DNA of 8,533 nucleotides from CAZWUK01 sp964636685 (lineage in GTDB: Bacteria > Bacillota > Clostridia > Christensenellales > CAG-138): assembly GCA_964636685.1 (NCBI GenBank), contig CAZWUK010000088.1:1-8533 (forward strand). The letters run 5' to 3'. The notes under the pieces are model-generated. The model made no database searches. It saw only the letters and a program-made list of their open reading frames with translations, and had not been told where the DNA came from. The number at the start of each line of letters is the position of its first letter. Position 1 is the stretch's first letter. This document shows positions 1 to 5,160 of this stretch, piece by piece. The position numbers and the translations under genes are program-made.

Positions 1-107
1 ACAAGAACGATAAACTCTTTGTCGGCGATCTCAAGATTGAACTCTTGCACGGCGACGACGTTCTTGTCATAGATCTTCTTGATGTTCTTCAGGGTTACGT
101 TTGCCAT
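1..107 (-). CDS. ugpC: Sugar ABC transporter ATP-binding protein, UgpC/MsmX type (N-terminal fragment)
   Basis: Only the first 35 codons are in the window; the gene runs off the left edge. The visible N-terminus begins MANVTLKNIKKIYD and continues to an EFIVL stretch, which in the UgpC/MsmX/MalK-like ATPases lies immediately before the Walker A (P-loop) motif. In Firmicutes these are shared cytoplasmic ATPases that energise several carbohydrate ABC importers. The ATG at 107-105 is chosen because the family starts exactly this way. Oddly, no good Shine-Dalgarno sequence lies just before it; the only strong one on this strand is about 124 bases further upstream, within a leader with several short inverted repeats. 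The family call is firm; the transported sugar cannot be inferred from this fragment. Walker A, Walker B, the ABC signature and the C-terminal regulatory domain all lie outside the window. Confidence 0.83.
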   Translation of the reverse strand, partial: MANVTLKNIKKIYDKNVVAVQEFNLEIADKEFIVL

Positions 108-300
108 ATTCGTTTTGACTTTGACGGGCAGAGCTTCTGCTAACTGCTCGTCTCGCTGACGCCCGCATACGTGGCGAAAGCATTGCGACAGGTCTCCACA
201 CTGCCGCACCGTAAGTCGTACGGTTGGTTTGCCTCCTTTACAAGCGTCACGGTAATTAAGAAGTGGAGTAAGCACCGTGCGCAGTAATACAGAGAGATGA
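108..300 (-). promoter_or_regulatory. Structured 5' leader upstream of the ABC ATPase
   Basis: Read on the minus strand, the roughly 190 bases between the predicted promoter and the ATPase start contain several potential hairpins. One is a perfect 6-bp stem with a 5-base loop (208-224, ACCGTA/TACGGT). Next to it is an 8-bp stem with one G-U pair and a 9-base loop (184-208). A 5-bp stem with a 3-base loop lies at 128-140 (GCAGA/TCTGC). A perfect AAAGGAGG Shine-Dalgarno-like sequence at 232-239 has no start codon within about 15 bases. I see no convincing open reading frame and recognise no known riboswitch consensus. It may be a regulatory leader, or simply untranslated sequence with chance stems. 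Confidence 0.4.
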
Positions 301-307
301 TGCTATT

Positions 308-336
308 ATTATTGCAGATGTTCTTTTCTTTTGCAA
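308..336 (-). promoter_or_regulatory. Putative sigma-A promoter for the ABC ATPase
   Basis: On the minus strand a -35 box TTGCAA (331-336) is followed after exactly 17 bases by a -10 box AATAAT (308-313), matching the consensus at 4 of 6 and 5 of 6 positions. It points towards the ABC ATPase and would give a leader of about 190 bases. No transcript evidence is available. Confidence 0.5.
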
Positions 337-385
337 GGGATGATTTCATTTTTTTGCGTCGTCGGTTGCTTTGCACGTGTTTTTC

Positions 386-405
386 GTTGCGGGAAGTTGC
401 GGGAA
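386..405. repeat. Tandem 10-bp direct repeat in a divergent promoter region
   Basis: GTTGCGGGAA occurs twice head to tail with no gap (386-395 and 396-405). The 10-bp period is close to one helical turn, which would place two protein contacts on the same face of the DNA. It lies about 50 bp upstream of the DUF1836 gene and upstream of the divergent ABC ATPase promoter, so it could be a regulator-binding site; a role is inferred only. Confidence 0.5.
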
Positions 406-431
406 ACAGAAAAATATGATTTAATGATAAT
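397..431 (+). promoter_or_regulatory. Weak promoter region for the DUF1836 gene
   Basis: The AT-rich stretch holds several -10-like hexamers: TATGAT at 415-420, TTTAAT at 420-425 and GATAAT at 426-431. TTTAAT is 17 bases after TTGCGG (397-402), which lies in the second copy of the tandem repeat. No single pairing is convincing. The gene's ribosome binding site, AAAGG at about 436-440, follows. Confidence 0.3.
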
Positions 432-449
432 TGTGAAAGGTGTGAGTAT

Positions 450-1154
450 ATGCAGCAGATGGAAATGACGTTTGCCATGCCGCGTTGGGAAGAGCTTCCA
501 ACATTTGATCTGTATATGGATCAGGTGCTGGGTCTTGTGTCAAAATATCTTGGCACCTTCTCGGAGGTCAGCGATGAGGGCGGTCTGATTACCAAGACCA
601 TGATTAACAATTATGTCAAGCAGAAACTGGTCAGCTCGCCGGAGAACAAAAAGTACACGAGGCCGCAGCTGGCGTTCATACTTGTAATTTCGTTATTGAA
701 GCGCGTGTTGAGCATTACGGAGATTGCAAAGATCAAGGCGTTGGTTTTGGATACCATGGAGATGCAGCCCGCGTACGACCTGTTCTGCGATGAACTGGAG
801 GCTGCGCTCCAGGCAACCTTTTCCGGCACGGTGCCGGCGATGCCGCTGGTGTGGAAATCCCAAGAGGATACGGCAAAGGTGCTGATTCGGGCGACCGCCG
901 TTGCGCTTGCCAACAAAGCCTATGCACAAGCGGCGATCCGTACCGCGGAGGAGGATAAGGCGCGAAAGAACGCCGAGGCTGCGGCAAAAGCGGCCGCGGC
1001 GGAGGAAGCGGCAAAGCTGGCCGCCGCCGAAGCCAAAAAAGAGAGCGACGCCATGAAGGCGGCGAAGGAGAAGGAGACCAAAGCCGGAAAAGAAGCCGCA
1101 AAAAAGGGGACGACGCCCAAGGAAGCCGACAAACCGGCGGCGGAAAAGGAATAG
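450..1154 (+). CDS. DUF1836 domain protein with a low-complexity Ala/Lys/Glu tail
   Basis: A 234-residue protein. Residues about 11-115 match what I know of DUF1836, a Firmicutes domain of unknown biochemical role, often suspected of DNA binding. Visible hallmarks are PRWEELPTFDLYMDQV near the start, then TKTMINNYVKQKL (48-60), a Lys/Tyr stretch KKYTR (67-71) and the hydrophobic helix LAFILVISLLKRVLSITEI (74-92). The ITKTMINNYVKQK segment resembles a helix-turn-helix recognition region (inference). From about residue 163 to the end the protein becomes almost entirely Ala, Lys and Glu with no aromatic residues, a tail that I do not expect in this family and that should form a charged helix or be disordered. 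The ATG at 450 has an AAAGG site 9 bases upstream. It is monocistronic, diverging from the ABC ATPase and converging on the thioesterase. Function is unknown; transcriptional regulation is a guess. Confidence 0.85.
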   Translation: MQQMEMTFAMPRWEELPTFDLYMDQVLGLVSKYLGTFSEVSDEGGLITKTMINNYVKQKLVSSPENKKYTRPQLAFILVISLLKRVLSITEIAKIKALVLDTMEMQPAYDLFCDELEAALQATFSGTVPAMPLVWKSQEDTAKVLIRATAVALANKAYAQAAIRTAEEDKARKNAEAAAKAAAAEEAAKLAAAEAKKESDAMKAAKEKETKAGKEAAKKGTTPKEADKPAAEKE

Positions 1155-1163
1155 CCGAGAAAC

Positions 1164-1194
1164 AAGGCGCGTCCGAATTACGGGCGGCGCCTTT
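1164..1194 (+). terminator. Terminator-like hairpin between convergent genes
   Basis: AAGGCGC (1164-1170) pairs with GCGCCTT (1187-1193) and is extended inward by GTCCG/CGGGC with one bulged G around an AATTA loop. It begins 9 bases after the DUF1836 stop. The T run on the plus strand is short (TTT), so termination may be inefficient. It also lies just past the stop of the convergent thioesterase gene and could act on both transcripts. Confidence 0.6.
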
Positions 1195-1211
1195 GCGATA
1201 TGGAGGCACGC

Positions 1212-1955
1212 TCAGAAATTTCCGTGCGCCTCCAGTTCAAAGCAGACGGCGTCACCGTTTTTCCCGCGTACCGCGACGCGCCCCGGGGAAGTACCGATTG
1301 CCATTGCCAAGCGATCGCCGAGCGTCGCTTCCTGATGATAGAATACGGAGAATTCAGAAATGCCGGACCGAAAAACGTCAAGCGGTAAAGAGTCGCAGGC
1401 AATATCGGCGTAGACGCTGTTGTTTACATGACCGTTGGCGTCAAGATCCGAATAGACGATCTTGCGTTCGCCTGCGTCCTGCATAGTCTCTGGCAACCTG
1501 ATGCGGGCAGGATCGTCACATTCGAGTGGCATGTCCCAGTGGGATTCGATGGGCTTTGGCAGACGATCCGTATCCGGACGAAGGATCCGCCGCTTGACGG
1601 GGTCGCACAGCACCCATGCAGCACGGCTCGAGACTACGCGGTTCCCGGCAGCATCCTCCACAAAGGTGTCGCGCAAGCATATTGGCCCCTTGATCCCGCG
1701 CTCATACGTAGAGAACGTGACGCTTTCTTCCTCCATGATCGGGCGGTGGATGCGCATTCTCACGCTGGATACCAAAAACGCAACGCCCCGCTGCTGTAAA
1801 AATTCCCAGTTCATACCGCGATCTGCGTAATCGTTTCCCGCGAGATCCGACGTATAGCGCAATAATGCGGATAGCTTCATCCGACCGGTGAAGTCGCAGT
1901 CGGAAAACGCAATTCTCTTCTCTTCAAAATAAACAAAACCGCTTCTGCCGTCCAT
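1212..1955 (-). CDS. Acyl-ACP thioesterase (FatA/FatB-like, double hotdog)
   Basis: A 247-residue cytoplasmic protein of the acyl-ACP thioesterase family (PF01643), which hydrolyses acyl-ACP to free fatty acid and ACP. Two hotdog halves are visible. The N-terminal one contains FSDCDFTGRMKLSALLRY (17-34), with the central helix marked by LAGNDYADRGM. The C-terminal one carries the diagnostic YSDLDANGHVNNSVYAD (168-184). Aligned with plant FatB, D172, N174 and H176 correspond to the catalytic Asp-Asn-His, and E209 in YHQEA corresponds to the catalytic Glu of plant YRREC. The next residue, Cys in the plants, is Ala210 here, which fits the newer model in which that Cys is not essential. Length is normal for bacterial members. 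The ATG at 1955 has GGAG (1963-1966) at 7 bases' spacing. It is monocistronic with its own promoter. Chain-length preference cannot be read from sequence. Confidence 0.93.
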   Translation of the reverse strand: MDGRSGFVYFEEKRIAFSDCDFTGRMKLSALLRYTSDLAGNDYADRGMNWEFLQQRGVAFLVSSVRMRIHRPIMEEESVTFSTYERGIKGPICLRDTFVEDAAGNRVVSSRAAWVLCDPVKRRILRPDTDRLPKPIESHWDMPLECDDPARIRLPETMQDAGERKIVYSDLDANGHVNNSVYADIACDSLPLDVFRSGISEFSVFYHQEATLGDRLAMAIGTSPGRVAVRGKNGDAVCFELEAHGNF

Positions 1956-1990
1956 GGTATATCTCCGTTTGCATCGTGATCTCTCGAGCC

Positions 1991-2020
1991 ATTATAGCAG
2001 GACGGACACCGCAAAGTAAA
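1991..2020 (-). promoter_or_regulatory. Extended -10 promoter of the acyl-ACP thioesterase gene
   Basis: On the minus strand a perfect TATAAT (1991-1996) is preceded by TGC, making the extended -10 element TGCTATAAT. A -35-like TTTACT lies at 2015-2020, 18 bases upstream. Transcription would begin about 30 bases before the start codon. I see no FapR-like operator that I can claim with confidence. Confidence 0.75.
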
Positions 2021-2043
2021 CGGAAACAGACGGTATCATACCG

Positions 2044-2141
2044 GGACAAAAAACCAAAAACGGGCAGTGTATTTGTCGCTTGCTTATCAAATGTCCGAGT
2101 CACGGCGTTTCTGTCAATATGCAGGGGATCGTTTTTTGTCC
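2044..2141. repeat. 98-bp segment bounded by an 11-bp perfect inverted repeat
   Basis: GGACAAAAAAC (2044-2054) is repeated as its exact reverse complement GTTTTTTGTCC (2131-2141), enclosing 76 bp without a gene. It sits between the thioesterase promoter and the lipoprotein terminator. No target-site duplication is apparent next to the ends. It may be a short non-autonomous element or an insertion sequence remnant, or chance pairing of A and T runs extended by GGAC/GTCC. Confidence 0.4.
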
Positions 2142-2157
2142 AATCTTCTAGGTAAGA

Positions 2158-2188
2158 TAAAAAAGGACGGTGTTTTTCGCACCATCCT
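2158..2188 (-). terminator. Intrinsic terminator of the lipoprotein gene
   Basis: On the minus strand AGGATGGTG pairs with CACCGTCCT (9 bp, one U-G wobble) around a 7-base loop, followed by a run of T (complement of the A run at 2159-2164). It lies about 50 bases past the lipoprotein stop codon. On the plus strand the same stem has a C-A mismatch and no T run, so it acts on the minus transcript. Confidence 0.85.
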
Positions 2189-2236
2189 CAAGTCGTTTGA
2201 CCATGCAAACCGCTTTTGCGTTTTTAGAAACACGCT

Positions 2237-2650
2237 CTAGTTAATATAAAGACCGACCAGCTGATAGTCCGCATCAAACGTGAATGTAAAGATGACGGAT
2301 TTGCTGTCAAAGACCGCGGTCATGATGGCGCCGCCGTAGGTTTTTCCATCGGCGCTGCCCTCGGTGCCGAACAATTGCTTGAGCGAGCAGCTTTTGTATT
2401 CGCCCAAGGCATCCGCTTTCCCCGACCATGCGTTTTCCAGCGTTTCCGGGGAAAGCGCTTCCTGCAGATCGGCGCGCACCATTGCGCTGACGGACGCATA
2501 ATCGCGGGCGACCAAGTATTGCAGTGCCTCGGTTGCTTTTTGTTCCACAGTCGTGGCATCGTAGTTTTCGGGTAGCGGAGGAACGGAACAGCCTGCCAGC
2601 AGTAACAGCAGCAAGGGGACAGCCAAAAAGATGAGTTTACGTTTCAGCAT
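2237..2650 (-). CDS. Small lipoprotein, DUF3887-like
   Basis: A 137-residue exported lipoprotein. The signal peptide is classical: positively charged MLKRK, a hydrophobic core with six consecutive Leu, then the lipobox LAGC, with Cys21 as the lipidated residue. The mature part (about 116 residues) is a small alpha-plus-beta domain: a helix with ATTVEQKATEALQYLVARDYASV, a second with ALSPETLENAWSGKADALGEYKS, then beta strands ending in FTFTFDADYQLVGLYIN. This resembles DUF3887, a family of secreted Firmicutes proteins with an NTF2-like look, of unknown function. An in-frame ATG at 2665 would add five residues, but the GGAGG at 2659-2663 lies inside that extension and is ideally spaced for the ATG at 2650. 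The gene is monocistronic, has its own promoter and terminator, and diverges from the E2-like gene. The lipoprotein call is firm; the domain name less so. Confidence 0.85.
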   Translation of the reverse strand: MLKRKLIFLAVPLLLLLLAGCSVPPLPENYDATTVEQKATEALQYLVARDYASVSAMVRADLQEALSPETLENAWSGKADALGEYKSCSLKQLFGTEGSADGKTYGGAIMTAVFDSKSVIFTFTFDADYQLVGLYIN

Positions 2651-2658
2651 TGAACGCG

Positions 2659-2663
2659 CCTCC
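2659..2663 (-). promoter_or_regulatory. Ribosome binding site deciding the lipoprotein start
   Basis: GGAGG on the minus strand is 8 bases before the ATG at 2650. It overlaps the second codon of the longer reading frame, so the ATG at 2665 cannot be served by it. Confidence 0.85.
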
Positions 2664-2686
2664 ATTTACAATTCCTGATTGCTGTC

Positions 2687-2695
2687 AGTATATCA
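2687..2695 (-). promoter_or_regulatory. Extended -10 promoter of the lipoprotein gene
   Basis: TGATATACT on the minus strand is an extended -10 element (TG, one base, TATACT). No good -35 box is seen at 16-18 bases (TTTCTT at best), as is common for extended -10 promoters. The start point would be about 30 bases before the start codon. Confidence 0.55.
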
Positions 2696-2718
2696 CGCAG
2701 AAAATGGAAAAGAAACCT

Positions 2719-2747
2719 TTGCATTTTGTTATTTTTTCCGCTATCGT
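2719..2747 (+). promoter_or_regulatory. Weak promoter candidate for the E2-like/GHMP kinase unit
   Basis: TTGCAT (2719-2724) and TATCGT (2742-2747) are separated by 17 bases, matching the consensus at only 3 of 6 and 4 of 6 positions. It is the best pair I can find in the divergent intergenic region before the gene at 2790. Confidence 0.3.
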
Positions 2748-2776
2748 ATGGTGTGGGACAAGGAAACTTAAAATTT

Positions 2777-2783
2777 GGGAGGG
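2777..2783 (+). promoter_or_regulatory. Ribosome binding site deciding a GTG start
   Basis: GGGAGGG ends 6 bases before the GTG at 2790. A longer frame from TTG at 2775 would include this site in its codons and lack a site of its own, so the GTG is preferred. Confidence 0.8.
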
Positions 2784-2789
2784 AATTTC

Positions 2790-3623
2790 GTGCGCAAAGA
2801 TGGAAGGCGCGTTAAAAACGCAGATCCGATCTATACGGTCATGCCGTATATCATGAACAAGCGTTATGACGCCATGAATATGATTGAGCTGGACATTCCG
2901 GTCGAGCCGATGCAGGCCTATTTGAACCAGAAGAGAAAAGAAGGGTACACCATGTCGCATTTGGGGCTGGTGCTTGCAGCGTATCTTCGTACGGCGGCAG
3001 AGTATCCTTCGCTGAACCGCTTCATCGCCAACAAAAAGATCTATGCCAGAAACGAATTTTCTGTCGGCATGGTGGTGCTCAAGCCCGGCGAGACAGACGG
3101 CACCATGAACAAGATGTACTTCAGGATGGAAGACGATATCTTTGCCGTCCATGAGAAGCTGCGGGAATATGTGGATACCAACCGCGAGGAGGGCGATACC
3201 AATGCTACCGACGATCTGGTCAAAACGCTTCTGAAGGTTCCGGGGCTGTGCAATGTCGGCGTCGGACTGTTCAAATTTCTGGATCGGTACGGTCTGCTGC
3301 CCAAGAAGATTCTGCAAGCAAGTCCCTTTCATGCAAGCCTCGTGATTTCGAACCTTGCCAGCATCCGCACCAACCATATCTTTCACCATGTGTATGAATT
3401 TGGTACGACCAGCATTCTCATTACACTGGGAAACATGCGCGAAGTCGCCAAGCGCGTTCGCGGGGAGATTGTGTTTGAGCGTTCCCTGCCGATGGGCGTG
3501 GTCATGGACGAACGAATCTGCTCTGGCAGCTATTTTGCGATGGTGTTCCGCAGATTCCGGCAATATCTGACCAACCCCATGCTTCTGGAAGGGCCGCCGC
3601 AAGTGGTCAATACCGTTTTGTGA
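2790..3623 (+). CDS. Stand-alone 2-oxo acid dehydrogenase E2-like acyltransferase domain protein
   Basis: A 277-residue protein, initiated at GTG. It matches a clostridial family annotated as 2-oxo acid dehydrogenase subunit E2: a chloramphenicol acetyltransferase-like fold without the lipoyl and E1/E3-binding domains of true E2 subunits. Family marks are RKDGRRVKN at the start, PYIMNKR, then LNRFIANKKIYARNEFSVGMVVLK, FLDRYGLLPKKILQASPFHASL, IFHHVYEFGTTS (His199-His200) and the C-terminal DERICSGSYFA (240-250). In genuine E2 enzymes the last motif reads DHRxxDGA with the catalytic His; here that His is Glu241 and the following Asp is Ser245. Ordinary acyl transfer by that residue is therefore unlikely. 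No signal peptide or transmembrane segment is seen. The gene lies 37 bp before the galactokinase-like gene with no terminator between, so the two are probably co-transcribed. No E1, E3 or lipoate genes are nearby. Family assignment is good; function is unknown. Confidence 0.85.
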   Translation: MRKDGRRVKNADPIYTVMPYIMNKRYDAMNMIELDIPVEPMQAYLNQKRKEGYTMSHLGLVLAAYLRTAAEYPSLNRFIANKKIYARNEFSVGMVVLKPGETDGTMNKMYFRMEDDIFAVHEKLREYVDTNREEGDTNATDDLVKTLLKVPGLCNVGVGLFKFLDRYGLLPKKILQASPFHASLVISNLASIRTNHIFHHVYEFGTTSILITLGNMREVAKRVRGEIVFERSLPMGVVMDERICSGSYFAMVFRRFRQYLTNPMLLEGPPQVVNTVL

Positions 3624-3660
3624 GCATCTCCGACAGAATGCAGATGCGGAGGTTCTGTTT

Positions 3661-4935
3661 ATGGACAGTCTGAATATCTTGAAAAGCAAACTGGAAACGG
3701 GCGCTTTGGAAGCGGATTTTCTGCGCCTGTATGCCGGAGCGGCGCCGCTGCAACCGGCACGGTACCAAAAGGCGCTTTCGTCCTTTTGCCGCGCGTTCCC
3801 CAAACAACGCGAAGCGGCTTTTTTCTCCGCGCCCGGACGCAGTGAGATCGGTGGAAACCACACCGACCATCAGCTGGGACGCGTGCTTGCCGCTGCTGTA
3901 ACGATGGACATGATCGCCGTGGCGGCAAAAACGGAGGAACGCCGCGTCTGCATCCACTCGGAGGGCTACGCGCCTTTGATCGTGGATCTGACCGATCTTT
4001 CTGCCAATCCGCATGAGAAGAATACCTCGCAGGCGCTGGTGCGCGGTATCGCCGCGCAGCTTCGTGCATTGGGGTATACCGTCGGCGGATTTGAGGCGGT
4101 CGTTACGTCAAACGTACCGAAAGGGTCAGGGCTGTCGTCCTCGGCGGCCTATTCCATTCTGATAGGCAGCATTTTTTCGGGGCTGTACAACGAAATGCAG
4201 ATTCCCCCGATCGTGCTGGCGCAGACCGCGCAGTTTGCGGAGAATGCGTATTTTGGAAAACCCAGCGGGCTGATGGATCAGCTTGCTTCTTCGGTCGGCG
4301 GGTTTGTCGCGATCGATTTTCGGGACAGAATGCAGCCGGTCATCGAGCCGATTAACTGTGATTTGGATGCGCTGGGGTATAGCATCTGTATTGTGGACGC
4401 GCATGGCAGCCATGCGGATTTGACGCCCGAATATGCTGCAATTCCAAACGAAATGCGTTCGGTGGCGGCCTATTTTGGAAAGACTGTGCTGCGCGAGGTG
4501 GCGCCGGAACGGTTCTTTGCCGCAATCGGTGCGCTTCGCAAGCAGGTGAGCGACCGCGCCATTCTCCGTGCGATCCATTTCTTCGAGGAAAACGAACGCG
4601 TTCCTCTGCTTGTCGAGGCGCTCCGGCAACGGAACATGCAGCGCGTGATCGCGCTGATGAACGCTTCCGGCGACTCGTCCTTCATGCAGCTGCAAAACGT
4701 GTGCCCGACAGAGGCGAAGGAGCGCAGTCTCGCGCTGGCGCTCGCCATGTCGGCGCGTATGCTTTCCGGACGCGGCGCGTGGCGCGTGCACGGCGGCGGC
4801 TTTGCCGGCACGATTCAGGCGTTGATCCCCAAAGATGCGGTGGACGCCTACTGTACCGGGATGGAGACTGTTTTTGGCGAAGGCTGCTGCTACCGGCTTT
4901 CCGTTCGTCCGGTGGGCGGCGTGATGCTGAAATAG
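3661..4935 (+). CDS. Galactokinase-family GHMP kinase
   Basis: A 424-residue cytoplasmic GHMP-superfamily kinase that most resembles galactokinase, which phosphorylates galactose at C1 with ATP. Motif 1, the galactose-binding signature, is GRSEIGGNHTDHQ (59-71). Motif 2, the phosphate-binding loop, is VPKGSGLSSSAAY (152-164). Motif 3 is HGGGFAGT (377-384). By comparison with human GALK1, E194 matches the Mg-binding Glu174 and D206 in GLMDQ matches the catalytic Asp186 with identical 12-residue spacing. The usual signature GRxNLIGEHTDY is altered: the sugar-contacting Glu is Asn66 and the Tyr is His70. These changes could mean another sugar substrate, so galK is not assigned as a symbol. An N-terminal extension of about 50 residues precedes motif 1, longer than usual. 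The start ATG follows GGAGG at 8 bases' spacing. No galT, galE or sugar regulator is adjacent; the unit ends at the terminator just downstream. Confidence 0.88.
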   Translation: MDSLNILKSKLETGALEADFLRLYAGAAPLQPARYQKALSSFCRAFPKQREAAFFSAPGRSEIGGNHTDHQLGRVLAAAVTMDMIAVAAKTEERRVCIHSEGYAPLIVDLTDLSANPHEKNTSQALVRGIAAQLRALGYTVGGFEAVVTSNVPKGSGLSSSAAYSILIGSIFSGLYNEMQIPPIVLAQTAQFAENAYFGKPSGLMDQLASSVGGFVAIDFRDRMQPVIEPINCDLDALGYSICIVDAHGSHADLTPEYAAIPNEMRSVAAYFGKTVLREVAPERFFAAIGALRKQVSDRAILRAIHFFEENERVPLLVEALRQRNMQRVIALMNASGDSSFMQLQNVCPTEAKERSLALALAMSARMLSGRGAWRVHGGGFAGTIQALIPKDAVDAYCTGMETVFGEGCCYRLSVRPVGGVMLK

Positions 4936-4949
4936 AACAACGGGAAACC

Positions 4950-4988
4950 AAGGCGCTGGGGTCGGAAAACCGCTCCAGCGCCTTTGTT
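4950..4988 (+). terminator. Intrinsic terminator of the E2-like/GHMP kinase unit
   Basis: A perfect 10-bp GC-rich stem AAGGCGCTGG/CCAGCGCCTT, extended by further pairs, closes on an AAAA loop and is followed by TTTGTTAT. It starts 14 bases after the stop codon of the kinase gene. Confidence 0.88.
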
Positions 4989-5090
4989 ATATGCAGGCTC
5001 CATTGCGCGATCTCCCGGGAAGACGCGGCGACGCCCAATACGGAGAACGTCTGCTGGCAATCATGGCGCAAATGCAAAAATGCTATTACA

Positions 5091-5133
5091 ATTATATAAT
5101 ATTGATTGCAAATTATGAAAACCGTTGTATAGT
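5091..5133 (+). promoter_or_regulatory. Promoter and possible operator of the RHH-clpB unit
   Basis: A -35 box TTGCAA (5106-5111) and a -10 box TATAGT (5128-5133) are separated by 16 bases, 4 of 6 and 5 of 6 matches; TATAAA at 5133-5138 is an alternative -10. Immediately upstream lies the perfect palindrome ATTATATAAT (5091-5100), flanked by CA and ATTG. Ribbon-helix-helix proteins bind short palindromes at their own promoters, so this is a candidate autoregulatory site (inference). I see no CIRCE element and no CtsR-type GGTCAAA repeats in 4936-5160; the remainder of that stretch holds the kinase terminator and no gene. Confidence 0.5.
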
Positions 5134-5160
5134 ATAAAAAGACAGAAGAAGGAGATGCGC

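Noticed and set aside
140..478. A 112-codon open frame on the minus strand across the divergent intergenic region
   Set aside because: It begins inside the DUF1836 gene, crosses both promoter regions, has a composition unlike its neighbours and no recognisable domain; no start codon is placed behind the strong Shine-Dalgarno at 232-239.
1960..2155. An open frame on the minus strand through the intergenic region, considered as a decayed gene
   Set aside because: It has no good start codon or ribosome binding site, overlaps the thioesterase promoter and does not resemble a family I can name; chance openness over about 200 bases is not rare.
2208..2231. A small stem with loop TTTT followed by T residues just downstream of the lipoprotein gene, plus strand
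   Set aside because: The stem is short and bulged and no plus-strand gene reads into it; the stronger hairpin at 2158-2188 already explains termination of the minus transcript.
2685..3863. A 392-codon open frame on the minus strand
   Set aside because: It lies opposite the E2-like gene and the start of the kinase gene, both with recognisable conserved motifs and good ribosome binding sites, so it is an antisense shadow.
5006..5027. An imperfect palindrome centred on CCCGGG between the kinase terminator and the RHH promoter
   Set aside because: The arms have three mismatches in the middle, and it is about 80 bp from the -35 box, so a regulatory role is not supported.
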